A DNA stretch of 7,919 nucleotides from positions 1-7,919 of the forward strand of contig JAEZXF010000220.1 of NCBI GenBank assembly GCA_023419995.1. The letters are read 5' to 3'. Position numbers and translations under genes: made by a program. The stretch is from Pseudomonadota bacterium (lineage in GTDB: Bacteria; Pseudomonadota; Alphaproteobacteria; Rhizobiales; Rhizobiaceae). This document shows, one piece after another, positions 1-7,288 of this stretch (the first letter of the stretch is position 1; the number at the start of each line of letters is the position of its first letter). Below the pieces are notes generated by a model that had not been told where the DNA came from, ran no database searches, and saw nothing but the letters and a program-made list of their open reading frames with translations.

Positions 1-1325
1 ATGTCGAGCACGATCTCGTCGCCGAGCGCCTCGTTCCAGTCGGCCCGGGTGGCGACGATGCCCGACAGCGCGCCGTCGGCGGCAAAGGTGATGCTGCGCC
101 GGTCGGCGCGGTCGAGGTCGCTGGCAAGGCCGCCGAGCGTCAGGCGGGTTTCGCGCGCGGTGAATCCCTCGGTCGCGAGGTCGTCGGCGGTGAGAAGCCC
201 CGACCATTCGCCGCTCGCCGTCTCGCCGAAGGAGAGGGACAGCGCCGCGCGCTGCACCGTCGTCCGGCCGCCCGGAACCGGCAGCACGACGCGCTCCTCG
301 GTGCCGTTGTCGAGCGTGGCGTCGAGCCTGAGCCGGCGCAGGAAGCTGTCGGCGCCGGTCTCGGCGCTGGCGGCGAGCGAAAGCGCCGCGCTGTCGAGGC
401 GAAGCGCGTCGAGCACCACGCCGCCGGCATCGCGGACGAGGCCGCTGGCGGTGAGCGAGGTGTCGGTGCCGAAGAAATCGCGGAACTGCGGCGGCACCAG
501 CCGGGCGATGGGGCCGGAGAGGCGCGCGTCGTATGCCAGGCCCCCGGTCTGCCGGCGCAGTGCCGTGGTGCCCGTCAGCACGCGCTCGCCGGCCACGTCG
601 AGAGTCAGCCCGACGTCGAGGCCCGACAGCGGGCCGCTGCCCTGCACGGCGAGGTCGACCGGCGGGCGGCCCTCGATGCCGAGGAGGTTGGCGATGACGC
701 CGTTCTCCGGCTCGGAAAGCTGGAGGTCGAGGTCAAGCTGCTCGGTCTCGTTGGCGTTGGCGGGGGTGAGCGCGAAGCGCCCGCCGGGGCCGTCGAGACG
801 GGTGATGTCGAGCGCCGTGTCGAGCGAGCCGTTCTCCAGCCGGATGCGGCCGGTGACGGAAAGCTCGGATTCGAGGCCGAACACGTCGGGACCGAAGCTG
901 ACGGACGGCACCTCCAGCGCGTCGAGGTTGATCGCGAGCGGCAGTTCGGGAAGCCGGAACGACGAGGATTCGGGCGCAGGCGCGCTCTCGTCGGGCAGGG
1001 GGCGGCGCAGAACCTCGATCCGCGCGGCGGCCAGCCGGTCGATCTGCAGGCGCTGGCTGAACAGCAGCGCCGACCGGCTCCAGACGATGGTGGCGTCGGT
1101 GATGCGCAGCCACACGCCCTCGTTGTCGGCGACGGTGATCGAGCCGATGCGCGCGTTGGACGACAGCACGCCCTCGATCCCCTGGATGCGGATCTGCCGG
1201 TTCGGGCCGGAAAGCTGGTCCTCGACGAAGCCGAGGAACATCGAACGCTCCTCCTCCGGCGTCTCCTGCTGCGCCATCGCGGGCAGGGCGAAGAGGATCA
1301 GGAGGAGGGTGAGGAAAGCGCGCAT
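1..1325 (-). CDS. tamB: TamB, translocation and assembly module inner-membrane/periplasmic component (5' part, runs off left edge)
   Basis: The minus strand is open from an ATG at 1325 to the window edge: 441 codons with no stop, strongly G/C-ending. TamB is the long periplasmic partner of TamA. In the family it forms a lipid-lined beta-taco groove that helps supply the outer membrane with proteins and phospholipids. The visible part begins with a hydrophobic signal sequence (residues 3-15) ending ALPAMA before QQE, then the segment FVEDQLSGPNRQIRIQGIEG (33-52). After that come repeated short amphipathic strands rich in L-D-L, S-I-T-V and G-pairs, typical of TamB/AsmA-like beta-helical proteins. 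The conserved C-terminal TamB domain (PF04357) lies outside the window. The start is fixed by the signal sequence, by an AGG seven bases upstream (1333-1335), and by the TGATG overlap with the tamA stop. The identification rests on this architecture plus position directly after tamA. Full-length members are usually well over 1,000 residues, so roughly a third is visible. Confidence 0.88.
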   Translation of the reverse strand, partial: MRAFLTLLLILFALPAMAQQETPEEERSMFLGFVEDQLSGPNRQIRIQGIEGVLSSNARIGSITVADNEGVWLRITDATIVWSRSALLFSQRLQIDRLAAARIEVLRRPLPDESAPAPESSSFRLPELPLAINLDALEVPSVSFGPDVFGLESELSVTGRIRLENGSLDTALDITRLDGPGGRFALTPANANETEQLDLDLQLSEPENGVIANLLGIEGRPPVDLAVQGSGPLSGLDVGLTLDVAGERVLTGTTALRRQTGGLAYDARLSGPIARLVPPQFRDFFGTDTSLTASGLVRDAGGVVLDALRLDSAALSLAASAETGADSFLRRLRLDATLDNGTEERVVLPVPGGRTTVQRAALSLSFGETASGEWSGLLTADDLATEGFTARETRLTLGGLASDLDRADRRSITFAADGALSGIVATRADWNEALGDEIVLD

Positions 1326-3253
1326 CAGAAAGCCTGCCCCAGTCCGACATAGAAGGCGACGCTCGGGTCGCCGGGGCGGCGGTCGAGCGGCACGGCGACG
1401 TCGAGCCGGATCGGCCCGAGCCCGGTGAGGTAGCGCAGGCCGCCGCCGACGCCGACGCGCAGGCGGTCGTCGAAGGTGGGGATCGAATCCGCCCCGACAT
1501 AGCCGGCATCCGCGAAGGCGACGACGCCGATCGAATCGGTCACGCGCATGCGCGCCTCGACCGAGGCTTCGGTCAGCGAGCGGCCGCCGACGACGTTGCC
1601 GGCCGGCGTCTCGACGCCGATGTTGCGATAGGCATAGCCGCGCACCGAGCCGCCGCCGCCGGCGAAGAACAGGAGGTCGGGCGGAAGGTCGGCCGCCGGC
1701 GGGCCGGCGAGCATGCCGAGCTTGAACCGGCCCGCGAGCACGAAGCGCGAATCCTCGCCGAAGCCGTAATAGGCGCGTGCCTCGGCCACGGCGCGGACCG
1801 CCGCGTTGCCGCGCTCGAACTCGTAGAACGGCTCGACCGTCGCCTCGAGGAAGACGCCGCGCGTCGCGTCGGCGGCGTTGTCGCGCGTGTCGTAGGTGAG
1901 CGCGCCGGCGAGCCCGAGCGTGGTGAAGTCGCGGCGGCCGTATTCCGCGTCGTCGAAGCGGGCGCGGGCGGCGTTGACGAACAGGCGGCCCGAAAGCTGG
2001 TCGGTGAACTCGTGGCTGACGCCCGCGCTCAGCGTCAGCGCCGTGCGGGTATAGGCCTCCAGCACCTCGCGGTCGCCGAACAGCGAGGCCGAGAAGGAGG
2101 TGTCGGGCGTGAGGATACCCGGCTTCACGAAGCTCGCCCCGACCTTGTAGGTGAACTCGTCGGGCTTGAAGGTCTGGCCGATGCCGGCAACCTTGCCCTC
2201 CACCTTCAGCCGCTCGGCGCGGCCGAACAGGTTGCGGTGCAGCCAGAACGCCTCGACGCCGCCGCCGTCGACGCTGGACCACGTGCCGCCGATGCCGAAG
2301 CGGCGCGGCAGGCGCTCCTGCACGATGTAGGTGATCGGCAGCAGGCCGTCGTCGTTGATGAACTCGGCCTCCTGGAAGCGGGCGGCGCGGAACACGTCGA
2401 GCCGCGCCATGCGCGTCGAGGCGCGCTTGAGGTCGTCGGGGTCGTATTCCTGTCCCGGCTTCAGGCCGGTCATCCAGGCCACCCATTCGGCGTCGAGGCG
2501 CTCGGCGCCCTCGACCGTCACCGGGCCGTAACGGGCCTTCCTGCCCGGCTCGATCGTGATCCGCGCGTCGATGACGTCGGCGTCATGCGCGGCCTCGACC
2601 CGCCGGTCGGCCACCTCGGCCTTGGCGTAGCCCTGCTGCCGCCAGACCTCGACGGCGAGCCGCTCGGCGCGCAGCACCGCGCCCGCCCGTGCGCCCTCGC
2701 CGGGTGCGAAGCCCTCGTCGCGCGGGTCGTCCACCTGATCGCGCCGGTCGGTGGTCGGCGGGGCCTGATTGGCGATTGTCGCCTCGCGGAAGCTGAACAG
2801 CGGCCCGGGGTCGACGGCGATCGCGACGCGGGCTGGTTCGGCGAGCGTGGCGTCGGGCGGCAGGTCGGAAGCCTCGCGGCCGTCGATGCGGATCGAGATC
2901 GTGCCGCCGTAGCGGCCCTCGGCATAGAGCGCGGCGAGGAGGCGGCGATAGTCGCCGCGCGCCTTGGCAATCAGGCCGGCCGCGCCGGAGGCGGGCTCGT
3001 CCTTGTCCGCCCACAGCGTCGAGGCGCCCTTCAGGCGCTTCTCGACGTCGTCGTCGGTGACCGCGAAGTCGACATCGTAGCGCTGCGGATCGCCGATGGT
3101 GTCATCGGCAACGGCCTCCTTCTTTGGGCCGAAAAGGGTGATGCCGAATATCTCGAAGGCGTGCGCGGGCGCAGGCACGGCGGCGAGCGCGGTGCAGAAA
3201 GCAGCGACGATGAACCGGGAGGGGCGCCGGGAAAGCGGACTCTGCACGGTCAA
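1325..3253 (-). CDS. tamA: TamA, Omp85-family outer-membrane assembly factor
   Basis: Outer-membrane beta-barrel of the Omp85/BamA superfamily, the outer half of the TAM complex. From a TTG start at 3253 it is 642 aa, somewhat longer than E. coli TamA. Residues 1-32 are a signal peptide (SRRPSR, hydrophobic core, PAPAHA cleavage site). About 55-315 holds POTRA-like repeats, with segments such as AKARGDYRRLLAALYAEGRYGG near 96 and VEVWRQQGYAKAEV near 202. About 320-642 is the barrel of alternating strands. It includes the superfamily signature GGGGSVRGY (532-540), the LTYDTRDN strand near 452, and a C-terminal strand ending in phenylalanine (GLGQAF). The TTG is preferred because AGGAG (3259-3263) sits five bases upstream and the signal peptide then lies at the extreme N terminus. 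An in-frame ATG at 3298 would add 15 residues with two cysteines and has no convincing ribosome site. The stop overlaps the tamB ATG by one base, indicating translational coupling in a tamA-tamB operon. Confidence 0.93.
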   Translation of the reverse strand: MTVQSPLSRRPSRFIVAAFCTALAAVPAPAHAFEIFGITLFGPKKEAVADDTIGDPQRYDVDFAVTDDDVEKRLKGASTLWADKDEPASGAAGLIAKARGDYRRLLAALYAEGRYGGTISIRIDGREASDLPPDATLAEPARVAIAVDPGPLFSFREATIANQAPPTTDRRDQVDDPRDEGFAPGEGARAGAVLRAERLAVEVWRQQGYAKAEVADRRVEAAHDADVIDARITIEPGRKARYGPVTVEGAERLDAEWVAWMTGLKPGQEYDPDDLKRASTRMARLDVFRAARFQEAEFINDDGLLPITYIVQERLPRRFGIGGTWSSVDGGGVEAFWLHRNLFGRAERLKVEGKVAGIGQTFKPDEFTYKVGASFVKPGILTPDTSFSASLFGDREVLEAYTRTALTLSAGVSHEFTDQLSGRLFVNAARARFDDAEYGRRDFTTLGLAGALTYDTRDNAADATRGVFLEATVEPFYEFERGNAAVRAVAEARAYYGFGEDSRFVLAGRFKLGMLAGPPAADLPPDLLFFAGGGGSVRGYAYRNIGVETPAGNVVGGRSLTEASVEARMRVTDSIGVVAFADAGYVGADSIPTFDDRLRVGVGGGLRYLTGLGPIRLDVAVPLDRRPGDPSVAFYVGLGQAF

Positions 3254-3504
3254 GTCTACTCCTAACTGTTCTCGACATGCGAGGCCTGAGCCACACATTG
3301 CACCCGCCGGCCACTATCTGCCGGCACGGTTAACAGCGTCTTGCCGCCGCAGGCTTTCGCCCGCCCCCAAACCGGGATAGAGGAGACGTCGCCCGCGGGC
3401 AACCCTTTGCGGGCCACGACCGCGACAAGAAGCGCCCGCCGCGACGACGTGCCTTCCCGAGGAGGCGCAGGCGCCTAGATAACGCTTCGGGGCTTCGTGT
3501 CGAC
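3254..3504. promoter_or_regulatory. Divergent intergenic region between tamA and a small exported protein gene
   Basis: This 251-base stretch must hold the promoters for both directions. No strong sigma-70 consensus is visible. The best minus-strand -10-like element is GATAGT (complement of 3313-3318), without a good -35. The best plus-strand one is TAGATA at 3476-3481, preceded by a poor -35. Symmetric sequences are present: GCCGGC at 3306-3311 and again at 3320-3325, GTTAAC at 3329-3334, the perfect palindrome GCCCGCGGGC at 3391-3400, and AGGCGC-AG-GCGCCT at 3463-3476. In DNA this GC-rich, short palindromes are expected by chance, so none is called as an operator with confidence. No convincing small gene is seen here on either strand. 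Confidence 0.4.
3259..3263 (-). promoter_or_regulatory. Ribosome binding site that decides the tamA start (TTG)
   Basis: Read on the minus strand, AGGAG lies five bases before a TTG codon at 3253-3251. It is the best Shine-Dalgarno match near this gene's 5' end. Starting there places a standard signal peptide at the N terminus. The upstream in-frame ATG (3298) lacks such a site. A GTG two codons after the TTG is a less well spaced alternative (11 bases). Confidence 0.7.
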
Positions 3505-3807
3505 ATGGAAAGAAAGACCATGCTGTTTCGATCGACGATGACAATCACGCTTCTCGCGGCGCTCGCCGGTGCCGCCGCCGCGCAGGGCCGGCCTGACACG
3601 CGGGCGATGACCTGCGGCGAGGTCCGGTCGCTGGTGTTCGACCGCGGAGCGGTGGTGATGACGACCGGCGCCCACACCTACGACCGCTTCGTCGCCGGGT
3701 CGCGCTTCTGCTCCATACCCGAGGTCGCGCTGCCGGTGACCGTGCGCACGCGCGACAGCGACGCCTGCGTCGTCCACGCCTGCCGCCCCGACCCGTTCGA
3801 AGAGTGA
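3505..3807 (+). CDS. Small exported four-cysteine protein of unknown function
   Basis: This 100-aa protein begins with a signal peptide (basic start, hydrophobic TMTITLLAALAGAAAA, likely cleavage before QGRPD near residue 27), leaving about 74 mature residues for the periplasm or beyond. The mature part has four cysteines (37, 69, 88, 93), an even number that could form two disulfides. Its core reads CGEVRSLVFDRGAVVMTTG, then TYDRFVAGSRFC. From memory, this GAVV-TG-TYDR-FC arrangement resembles a family of short hypothetical proteins common in Hyphomicrobiales; I know of no assigned function. The start is uncertain. ATG 3505 is used, but ATG 3520 (95 aa, purine-rich GGAAAGAAAGA just upstream) or ATG 3538 would also leave a workable signal peptide. 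It is divergent from tamA and 84 bases ahead of the nitroreductase. Strong G/C bias at third positions and the export signal support a real gene. Confidence 0.75.
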   Translation: MERKTMLFRSTMTITLLAALAGAAAAQGRPDTRAMTCGEVRSLVFDRGAVVMTTGAHTYDRFVAGSRFCSIPEVALPVTVRTRDSDACVVHACRPDPFEE

Positions 3808-3820
3808 GCGCGGCGGGGAA

Positions 3821-3849
3821 TTGCCTGATGCGGCATGTTGGCCTATGCG
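3821..3849 (+). promoter_or_regulatory. Candidate sigma-70-type promoter of the nitroreductase gene
   Basis: TTGCCT (3821-3826) and TATGCG (3844-3849) are separated by 17 bases, a reasonable match to a housekeeping -35/-10 pair for an alphaproteobacterium. Transcription would begin near 3856. That agrees with the nitroreductase starting at 3892 and would exclude the longer reading from ATG 3835. Evidence is from pattern only. Confidence 0.35.
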
Positions 3850-3891
3850 TTGCGGCCTGACGAGGCGCGCCGCGCCCGCGAAAGGCTGGCA

Positions 3892-4602
3892 ATGCTATCT
3901 CCCGACATGAACAAGCATGAGACCGAACTGACAGCGATCGTCGACGAGGCGATCGCCTCGCGCCGTTCGGTGCGCGCCTTCCTGCCGACGCCCGTGCCGG
4001 ACGAGACGGTGAAGGACATCCTGCGCGTCGCCTCGCGCGCGCCGTCCGGCACCAACATGCAGCCGTGGAAGGTCTACGTCGTCACCGGCGAGCGCAAGGA
4101 GGCGCTGTCGAAGGCGATCCTCGACAGCGGCGTCCGGCCGGAAAAGATCGAGTGGGACGAGTACCGCTACTATCCCGACCAGTTCTTCGAGCCGTACCTG
4201 ACGCGCAGGCGAACCGTGGGCTTCGCGCTCTACAGCCTGCTCGGGATCGGCCGCCGCGACGTCGCGCGCATGCGCGCCCAGCACGACCGCAACTTCGTGT
4301 TCTTCGACGCGCCGGTGGGCATGATCTTCACCATCGACCGGAGGCTGAACATGGGCTCCTGGGTCGATCACGGCATGTTCCTGCAGAACGTGATGATCGC
4401 GGCGCGGGGGCGGGGGCTGCACACCTGCCCGCAGGCGGCGTTCGCGCCCTACCACCGCCAGATCAGGCCGCTGCTGGGCATTCCCGACGAGGAGATCGTC
4501 GTGTGCGGCATGGCGCTCGGCTTCGAGGACGAATCGAAGCCGGAGAACGCGCTGCGCAGCGAGCGCGCCCCGGTCGAGGAATTCGTCACCTTCGTGCGCT
4601 GA
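3892..4602 (+). CDS. FMN-dependent nitroreductase family protein
   Basis: Cytosolic flavoprotein of the nitroreductase superfamily (PF00881), 236 aa. Members bind FMN as dimers and use NAD(P)H to reduce nitroaromatics, quinones or similar acceptors; the physiological substrate cannot be read from sequence. Visible motifs are the N-terminal phosphate-binding RRSVRAF (24-30), RAPSGTNMQPW (49-59), DAPVGMIFTID (139-149), GSWVDHGMFLQNVMIAARG (155-173) and CGMALGFED (205-213). There is no membrane segment or signal peptide. The overall pattern, with an insert near EYRYYPDQFFEPYLTRRR, resembles the nitrobenzoate reductase-like (PnbA-like) branch, from memory. ATG 3892 is chosen because AAAGG lies six bases upstream. 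The frame stays open to ATG 3835, but those 19 extra residues look unrelated to the family. ATG 3907 is possible but lacks a ribosome site. It could be co-transcribed with the small gene upstream or use its own promoter, and a terminator follows. Confidence 0.92.
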   Translation: MLSPDMNKHETELTAIVDEAIASRRSVRAFLPTPVPDETVKDILRVASRAPSGTNMQPWKVYVVTGERKEALSKAILDSGVRPEKIEWDEYRYYPDQFFEPYLTRRRTVGFALYSLLGIGRRDVARMRAQHDRNFVFFDAPVGMIFTIDRRLNMGSWVDHGMFLQNVMIAARGRGLHTCPQAAFAPYHRQIRPLLGIPDEEIVVCGMALGFEDESKPENALRSERAPVEEFVTFVR

Positions 4603-4610
4603 GGGCGCCG

Positions 4611-4645
4611 GGCGGGCGGCCCGCCGGCCTTGCCGCCGCCTTTTT
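4611..4645 (+). terminator. Rho-independent terminator after the nitroreductase gene
   Basis: GGCGGGCGGC (4611-4620) pairs with GCCGCCGCC (4632-4640), giving nine G-C pairs with one bulged G, and is followed directly by TTTTT (4641-4645). It begins nine bases past the stop codon. A competing hairpin (4607-4616 with 4620-4628) uses part of the same left arm but lies too far from the T-run to terminate. Confidence 0.7.
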
Positions 4646-4659
4646 GCTCGCCTAACAAT
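4630..4659 (+). promoter_or_regulatory. Weak candidate promoter of the mechanosensitive channel gene
   Basis: TTGCCG (4630-4635) and TAACAA (4653-4658) have a 17-base spacer, but the -10 is poor and the -35 lies within the terminator stem. Only about 40 bases separate the T-run from the channel start, so the promoter must be close to here or transcription must read through from the nitroreductase. Confidence 0.22.
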
Positions 4660-4680
4660 GCTTCCTCCTGAGACAGAACG

Positions 4681-7287
4681 ATGCCGAGGCGCATGAAGCT
4701 GCCGGTTCCCCTTCTTTCGCGGCTCCTGCTTGCCTTCGCGCTGATCGCCGGCGCGTTGGCGCCCGCCGCTGCCGCGGCGCAGGAGAACGGCGGCGACTCG
4801 GACCGCGCCATCTCGATCGGCCCGCTGCGCGCGCCGGGACCCGAGGTGGTGGCCGAGCAGCGCCAGAAGATCGGCGCCATCATCCGCGAGGCCGACCGGT
4901 TCGAGGCGCGCATGCGCGCCAACGGCGACGACGACGGCGTGCTGGTCGAGGCGCGCAACGCGCTGGACGGGCTGGCGCGCGACCTCATCGCGGCGGGCGT
5001 GGCGTTCCGCCCGCGTCTGGCGGCGATCAACGAGCGGCTCGACGAGATCGGCCCGGCGCGCGGCGAGGGCGAGCCGCCCGAGCCGCCGGCGCTGACCGAG
5101 GAGCGCCAGAGCCTGATCGCCGAGAAGGCCGAGATCAACGCACTCCTCGGCGAGGCCGAGACGGTGTCGCTGCGGATCAACCGGCTGATCGAGGAGATCG
5201 TCCAGATCCGCCGCGACCTCTTCGCCAACACGCTGTCGCGGCGCTACGACATCTCCGCCGCCATCAGCCCGGCGGTGCTGGGCGATTTCGCGGTCGAGAG
5301 CACCAAGGTCTATAACGCCGTCTCGTCCTGGCTGCGCTTCGTCTTCTCCTACAAGCTGCCCTCGGTGCTGCTCGCCACCTTCTACGCGGCGCTCGCCGCG
5401 GGCGTGCTGCTGTTCGGCGGGCGGCGGCTCTTCGGCGACATGCTGCTGGCCGACGCGAGCAAGGAGGAGCCGTCCTACCTGAACCGGCTTTCCGTCGCGT
5501 TCTGGTCGACGCTGCTGCCGTCGGCGGCGCTGGCGGTGTTCCTCGGGGCGACGTGGTTCTTCTACAGCTACTACGGGGTGCTCCGCCGCGACATCGGCGA
5601 GATGATGGTGACGCTGTTCAACGTCATCGCCATCGTCTTCTTCGTCTACCGCCTGTCGAGCGCCGTGTTCTCGCCGCGCAAGTCGAACTGGCGGCTGGTG
5701 CCCGTGCACACGGGCGCGGCGCGGGCCTTGTTCTGGCTCACCTGCGTGACGGCGCTGGTCACGGGCCTCGACTTCGTCGCCAGCAAGGTCAACCAGGTGA
5801 TGGGCTCGCCGCTGTCGCTGACGGTCGCCAAGAGCTTCTTCGCCACTGTCATCGTCGGCCTGCTCGTCGTGGTCATCGCCCTGGTGCGCCCCTATGTCGA
5901 CGAGACGGGCAAGGCGCGCGGCTGGCATCCGCTGTTCCGGGCGCTGATCTTGCTGCTCGGCGGCGGCACCATCCTCGCCGCGCTCCTCGGCTATATCGGC
6001 CTCGCCCGCTTCCTGTCGCAGCAGATCGTCATCACCGGCGCCATCCTGGCGACGATGTATATCGGCTATCTCTCGGCGAGCGCGATGTCGGAGGTCGGCG
6101 CCTTCGCCCGCACCACGCTCGGGCGGCAGCTCGGCAAGCGCTTCCACATGGACGAGACGACCGAGGACCAGCTCGGCCTCGTCCTGTCCATCGCCATCAA
6201 CATCCTCGTGCTGGCCATCGGCATCCCGCTCATCTTCCTGCAATGGGGGTTCCAGTGGGGCGACATTCAGGCATGGACCTACAACTTCGCCAACGAGGTG
6301 AGGATCGGCTCGATCTCGATCTCGCTGATCGGGATCGTGAGCGGCATCCTCGTCTTCCTGGTCGGCTATTTCGGCACGCGCGGCTTCCAGCGCTGGCTCG
6401 ACGGCAAGGTCATGGCGCGCGGGCGCGTCGACGCGGGGGTCCGCAATTCCATCAGCACGGCGGTGGGCTATGCCGGCATCGCGCTCGCCGCATTGATCGG
6501 CATCTCGGCCGCCGGCATCGACCTGTCCAACCTGGCGCTGGTCGCCGGCGCGCTGTCGCTCGGCATCGGCTTTGGCCTGCAGAACATCGTCAACAACTTC
6601 GTCTCCGGCCTGATCCTGCTCGCCGAGCGGCCGTTCAAGGTCGGCGACTGGATCGTCGCCGGGGGGGTCGAGGGCAACGTGCGCAAGATCTCGGTGCGGG
6701 CCACCGAGGTCGAGACCTTCCGCCGCCAGACCGTCATCCTGCCGAATTCCGAGCTGATCAACGCCGCCGTCGGCAACTGGACGCTGCGCAACCGGCTGGG
6801 CCGCGTCGACGTCCCGGTGAACGTCGCCTACGACAACGACCCGCGCCACGTCCATGCCGTGCTGATGGAGATCGTCAACGAGCAGCCGGGCATCCTCAAG
6901 AACCCCGCGCCCTCGGTCGATTTCTCCGGCTTCGCCGACGGCGCGCTCAATTTCGTCATCCGCGCGGTGGTCCCCGACATCACCGGCACGCTCGCCTTCA
7001 CCAACGAGCTGCGCTTCAGGATCGTCGAGCGCTTCCGGCAGGAGGGCATCGCCATGCCGTCCTCGCCGCGCGACCTGCAGCTTCGGAATGCCGCGGCGCT
7101 TTCCGCCCTCGCCGCCGTGCCGGCGCAGCCTGCCGTGCCGGCGGAGGAGGAGGCCGAGCCGCCCGCGCCCGCGCGCGACGGGAAGGCAGGGCGTGCGACG
7201 CCGGAGGACGGGAAGGCCGGCCGCGCCGCCGCGGAGGACAACAGCAAGCCCACGGCCCCGACCGGCATGGAAACCGAAGGCGCCTGA
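4681..7287 (+). CDS. Large MscS-family mechanosensitive ion channel with N-terminal DUF3772-like region
   Basis: Inner-membrane channel of 868 aa; MscS-family channels open under membrane tension to release solutes during hypo-osmotic shock. Order: signal peptide (1-33, ending PAAAAAQ); a charged, helical, probably coiled periplasmic region (55-185) matching what I know of DUF3772 (PF12607); about eleven hydrophobic segments, near 226-247, 271-298, 306-328, 347-367, 383-403, 419-440, 447-468, 498-522, 544-565, 592-612 and 616-640. The last is the pore helix, with Gly/Ala packing (VAGALSLGIGFGLQNIVNN). The MscS beta domain follows: ERPFKVGDWIVAGGVEGNV (649-667) and TVILPNSELINAAVGNW (684-700). 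A soluble C-terminal domain runs to about 800. The tail (815-868) is low-complexity Pro/Ala/Glu with a duplicated ten-residue unit DGKAGRA. MscS of E. coli is 286 aa, so this belongs to the large-channel group. Start 4681 gives a good signal peptide; ATG 4693, with GAGG three bases upstream, is the alternative. Confidence 0.95.
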   Translation: MPRRMKLPVPLLSRLLLAFALIAGALAPAAAAAQENGGDSDRAISIGPLRAPGPEVVAEQRQKIGAIIREADRFEARMRANGDDDGVLVEARNALDGLARDLIAAGVAFRPRLAAINERLDEIGPARGEGEPPEPPALTEERQSLIAEKAEINALLGEAETVSLRINRLIEEIVQIRRDLFANTLSRRYDISAAISPAVLGDFAVESTKVYNAVSSWLRFVFSYKLPSVLLATFYAALAAGVLLFGGRRLFGDMLLADASKEEPSYLNRLSVAFWSTLLPSAALAVFLGATWFFYSYYGVLRRDIGEMMVTLFNVIAIVFFVYRLSSAVFSPRKSNWRLVPVHTGAARALFWLTCVTALVTGLDFVASKVNQVMGSPLSLTVAKSFFATVIVGLLVVVIALVRPYVDETGKARGWHPLFRALILLLGGGTILAALLGYIGLARFLSQQIVITGAILATMYIGYLSASAMSEVGAFARTTLGRQLGKRFHMDETTEDQLGLVLSIAINILVLAIGIPLIFLQWGFQWGDIQAWTYNFANEVRIGSISISLIGIVSGILVFLVGYFGTRGFQRWLDGKVMARGRVDAGVRNSISTAVGYAGIALAALIGISAAGIDLSNLALVAGALSLGIGFGLQNIVNNFVSGLILLAERPFKVGDWIVAGGVEGNVRKISVRATEVETFRRQTVILPNSELINAAVGNWTLRNRLGRVDVPVNVAYDNDPRHVHAVLMEIVNEQPGILKNPAPSVDFSGFADGALNFVIRAVVPDITGTLAFTNELRFRIVERFRQEGIAMPSSPRDLQLRNAAALSALAAVPAQPAVPAEEEAEPPAPARDGKAGRATPEDGKAGRAAAEDNSKPTAPTGMETEGA
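7177..7236 (+). repeat. Tandem duplication of a 30-bp unit in the channel's C-terminal tail
   Basis: Two adjacent in-frame 30-base units (7177-7206, 7207-7236) encode DGKAGRATPE and DGKAGRAAAE. They match at 23 of 30 bases and 8 of 10 residues. The first eleven bases (GACGGGAAGGC) are identical. The A-G-R-A codons that follow all differ at silent positions. The repeat lies in a charged, disordered-looking tail, so its effect on the channel is unclear. Confidence 0.8.
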
Positions 7288-7288
7288 T

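Noticed and set aside
1..1428. 475-residue plus-strand frame at the left edge
   Set aside because: Ser/Arg-rich shadow lying opposite tamB, whose minus-strand translation has a signal peptide, beta-strand pattern and coupling to tamA.
2012..3265. 417-residue plus-strand frame opposite tamA
   Set aside because: No recognisable domain; composition is that of a complementary shadow. The minus strand encodes an unmistakable Omp85 protein.
3391..3414. GCCCGCGGGC palindrome and nearby GCGGGC as a terminator or operator
   Set aside because: No T-run follows on either strand, and simple G/C palindromes are frequent in this base composition.
3314..3677. Short minus-strand frames across the tamA upstream region and the four-cysteine gene
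   Set aside because: No ribosome sites, Arg-rich composition and no export or domain signals, whereas the plus-strand gene has a clear signal peptide.
3835..3891. Longer nitroreductase start at ATG 3835
   Set aside because: No ribosome site at proper spacing. A promoter-like pair at 3821-3849 would place the transcript start after it. AAAGG supports ATG 3892.
4607..4628. Alternative strong hairpin after the nitroreductase stop
   Set aside because: Stable, but 12 bases separate it from the T-run. The overlapping 4611-4640 hairpin abuts the T-run and is the better terminator.
3895..6855. 986-residue open frame on the minus strand opposite the nitroreductase and channel genes
   Set aside because: Its product is a low-complexity string of Arg, Asp, Ala, Gly, His and Gln without domains, as expected for the antisense of G/C-ending codons. 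It crosses two well-supported genes and an intergenic terminator.
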